This document shows positions 60,632-64,000 of a DNA stretch of 64,000 nt, one piece after another. A program made the translations under genes and the position numbers. The DNA lies in assembly GCF_051622035.1 (NCBI RefSeq), contig NC_135356.1, forward strand, positions 22,659,839-22,723,838. Direction: 5' to 3'. Every line of letters begins with the position of its first letter. Within the stretch, counting starts at the first letter, position 1. This DNA is from Arctopsyche grandis. Lineage: Eukaryota; Arthropoda; Insecta; Trichoptera; Hydropsychidae. The notes under the pieces are model-generated. The model was given only the letters and a program-made list of their open reading frames with translations. It had not been told where the DNA came from and made no database searches.

Positions 60632-63600
60632 TATTACTGTTTTTATTACTTTATCTATGTACGTAGTAACAATAGATCAAGTTTTGTGATCATGCAAAAA
60701 TTTGATCTCTAGATTTTGACTGATTTGAATTGAAGAGTCCGTTTGAAAAACAGCATATGTCCATTTTTTTCGAAATCGACTTTATTGTTGCAAACGATAG
60801 TCCTGATCACGGACTACATGCTCACTTTTTATTGGATGTGGAAAAAATCTCTTAGTCCCTAAAAATGAGCGTCAAAAAAAAGCCACTTTAGGAAAAACAA
60901 CACTTGTCCAAGCATTTTGTTAGAAAAACAACATATGTCCAGGGACATATGTTGTTCTTCCTACAAGATCGGCCTCAAACGATGCATGTATGGACGTCAT
61001 ATGTTTTATAACTTCTTCTAATGGTATAATATTTTTTTTTAAAACTATCGAATGGCACAATTTTATATTTTAAAAAATCGTTTTTTTATATTATTTTTTT
61101 TTTTCACATTTCATACCTATATATATATATATATATACATACATATAGGTATGATTTTGATTGTATGCATATTTACCTCGTTTTTCATAACTTCCACATG
61201 CTTCTTTACAAATATATAATAACGTAGATTGGAATTAGTGGGTAATAAAAAGTGATGATTTGTATGGACATAAATGTCACCCTTAGCTTATCCCACTTTT
61301 GTAGAAAGGATACCGCGTTATACGCTCGACTGCTACAGCGTTTGGATTGCTTGCAGTCCCCTTTATTATCGGAACACATTGATTATTTGTTTAATATTTC
61401 TAGAACAGTGATGAAGAACTTTTTTCTAGCTAAGAGCCAAACCAAGGAAAAAGTTGCAAAATTGGAAAGTTTGGGAGCCGCAACATAATAGTTTTGGATT
61501 GTATATTAAAATTTTATATATGTAGATCCTACTCATTTATGAGCTGAAAATTGTGGAGATGTATGAAAATCAATTTTTGAAATTTATGTTTCATACACCC
61601 TTATCGGAATACGTATTTATATTATTTCACGTAAACTTTGGTAGACAATGAGAGCCGCGAGTTTTGATGCAAAGAGCCTCATGCGACTCCGGGGCCACAG
61701 GTTACCGACCACTGTTCTAGAAAGATCAAGTGGCGGAACTTATTAAGTTTGAATATTGTATTTTTAAATATTAAATGTATGAAATAAAGTATTTTTCAAT
61801 AATTGCGCAATTTATGGAAAAACGAATTATTGGTTATTTTATTTATTATTATTTTTTACGTGTATTTTTTAACTTTTATTTTTAATCTATTCTTATTATA
61901 TATTGTATTTTTAAATATAAAATGTATTAAATAGAGTATTTTTCAATAATTGCGAAATTTGTGGAAAAACGACCTATGTCCCACCTGGTTTTTGTTTTTT
62001 ATTATTTTTTACGTGTATTTTACAACTTTTATTTTTAAACTATTCTTACTGTATATTGTATTTCTAAATATAAAATGTATTAAATAAAGTATTTTTCAAT
62101 AATTACGGAACATAAATATTTTTTTTTGCTCTCCTGCACAATTCGTATTTTGTGATATGTGCTGTTTTTCAAACAAAGTCTTCAATTCAGAATCGATCAC
62201 TAATCACGTTGTCATGATCTAGAAAAAATGTGTGTGTATGTGTGTGTGTCAATGTATTTGGGGATTTTTAAAAAACTATTCATCCTATAGAATATAAATT
62301 TAGTATCGGTCACTAAAATTCTTTACGATACGACGTAAATTTTTTTCAACTTTTTAAGTTGACCGGAAATGGTACCTTCCATTATGGGTGCCCTCTTTTT
62401 TTTAAGTTTTTGAATTCAATTACCTCCCAAACCACAAATTTTTTACACGTAATAGTAATTATAAATTGTATACATCAATATTTTAAAATATGTTTACCTA
62501 AACCAGAAGTAGTGCTTTTACTCTAGAAAATCGAGGTTTTGTTATATTTTTCTCAGAAACCCTTCAGTTGATTCAACTGAAATTTAATTCTAGAAGCTTA
62601 AGCTTAATACCATGTTATTTATAAAAGTTGATAAGCATCCAGATATGTTTACCAGAATCCAGTGGCCCCCCCCCACCCCTTCATCCCCGGAGGCTTCACC
62701 CCCGGCGCCCTCGCCCCCGGAGGCTTCGCTCCCGGCGCCCTCATTTCCAGGGACTTCGAATCCTTTGAATCGAAAAAAATCGGATCATTTATTCGATGAC
62801 GTCACGGATTTACGAGCGAACCAACCAATGTTACATACAAAGTCTATTTCCAAATTATATATTAGATTAACTTAGAATTGTTAAGGTTTTGATCAGAATT
62901 CGTAAACCGGAAGTAGAACTTTTGTCTTGTGTTAGTTTCCCTACATTTGCTCTCAATTTGTATCGAAAACGCTCCTAAAACGTAGTATTTTTTTAATACA
63001 ATATTTCATTATTTTATTTTGACTATTTAAATTATTTTTATTTTCTTGATATTTAATGTGTATAATGATAATAATAGTGATTTTAAGTAATAAAAAAAAA
63101 TTGAACAATATCCGACAGCCGGAAGTAGAACTTTTGTCTTGTGCAAGCTTCCATACATTTGCTCTCAATTTGTATCGAAAATGCTGTCTTAGCTATTAGT
63201 ATGTATTTCATAATGCTGCCGGTATGTATGAATGTGTCTGTTCGGTTTAATATAGAATTTTGTTTTGTGACCTTCTTATATTCTTCAAATACACAGATAG
63301 AGTCATGGGTTGGTCACATCCGAATTTTTTCTCATTATAGAACGGTTTTTCCATATCTTTGTCAGACTGATCATCGCCGTTTCCGCCATGTATAATCTTC
63401 TGCACATTTCTGATTGACATCCCCCTTCTCTTGAGATCCTACGACATGGTCCAACCTGTGCTTTTGTTTTTGAACTTTTGAACCTGTGCTTTTGTTTAGA
63501 ATTTTGTTTTGTGACCTTCTTATATTCTTCAAATACACAGATAGAGTCATGGGTTGGTCACATCCGAATTTTTAATAATTTATTTACTGTTTGAATGCAC

Positions 63601-63865
63601 ATGATTTTATTGAAGCTTTTTTGCTCGGAGCATGGAGCGGAGCACGGAGCGGAGCACGGAGCGGAGCTGGAGCAAAATATTTATCCCGGAGCGGAGCAGT
63701 TACAAAAGCAGTCCGCTCCAATTCACTGGTTGCAATTACCAAATATATCACTGTATGCAGCGAGACGAAAAATAATCAGGAAGCGAGATCTTTGAAATTA
63801 GCTTAAGAGGCTAAATAAGGCACCGAATGCGATATCCAAAATTACGCGACATACATACATATGTA
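60632..63865 (+). repeat. Large dispersed repeat, copy A' in the second segmental copy
   Basis: Near-identical to 40070-43303, including the nested elements and the three-unit GAGCGG tract. Confidence 0.85.
61406..61714. mobile_element. Second copy of the short hAT element
   Basis: Same element as 40844-41152 within the second segmental copy, with the same TTCTAGAA flanks. Confidence 0.85.
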
Positions 63866-64000
63866 GATACGCCATGTACTTAGATCGTATTGGAATAATT
63901 CATCTTATTATTAAAAAGTGCAGTTTATACAGGGCATAAACAACAAAGATTGCATTGTGTGCACCAGGCTTTGTTTCCCCCCTTCCTTTAAATTGTCTTG

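Larger units (their letters stand above)
59191..64000 (+). repeat. Segmental duplication, copy 2 (LINE-free), runs off the window
   Basis: Direct-orientation copy of 34088-43438 without the 4.55-kb LINE insertion. Differences are few: scattered substitutions in the foldback, a shorter TA run near 61120 and small indels near 60160. Confidence 0.95.

Overview
This is eukaryotic nuclear DNA from an insect; the order cannot be fixed from the sequence. It is AT-rich, full of short palindromic microsatellite (acatacatatgta), and contains two recognisable split host genes with GT-AG introns in a sea of transposable elements. No bacterial, viral, CRISPR, tRNA or rRNA feature was seen. Because the genes are split, most open frames in the window are meaningless; the host genes were found by reading exons with their splice sites.

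Left part (1-20 kb): a minus-strand CCN-family (CTGF/Cyr61-like) secreted matricellular protein gene. Seven exons are visible: signal peptide 19803-19886, C-terminal half of the IGFBP domain 15928-16060, VWC 14117-14208 and 13056-13185, TSP1 5202-5395, CTCK 619-771 and 206-553. All visible junction phases agree. Its introns hold a jockey-type LINE tail, a broken Tc1/mariner, a pogo/Tigger element, several hAT elements with 8-bp target-site duplications (TSDs), a Helitron 3' end and RTE-type LINE scraps.

Middle (20-34 kb): almost purely repeats. There are hAT elements, a TA-flanked MITE, a 2.8-kb long-inverted-repeat element starting AGGGCGAAA that carries a nested GTF2IRD2-like hAT and a nested Mutator-like foldback with a 9-bp TSD, a 52K/ZMYM-like hAT, and a 96-bp TA microsatellite.

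34-43 kb: a hAT with GACTCC subterminal repeats, then a full-length jockey-clade non-LTR retrotransposon (35.2-39.6 kb, two intact overlapping ORFs) flanked by an exceptionally long (about 131 bp) direct repeat, then a large dispersed repeat. 43.4-52.8 kb: one to three exons of an unrecognised plus-strand gene, a pogo fragment, a GC-rich minisatellite, a palindrome made from LINE 5' sequence, a hAT, and the complete four-exon gene for BLOC-1 subunit 2 (51523-52832).

53-64 kb: LINE endonuclease fragment, another copy of the dispersed repeat, a hAT with an internally deleted piggyBac, and then, from 59191 to the window end, a near-identical direct copy of 34088-43438 that lacks the LINE. The junction suggests a tandem duplication of about 22.5 kb (34088-56628) whose second copy runs out of the window. 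It shows the pre-insertion site of the LINE. An assembly artefact from two haplotypes is the main alternative.
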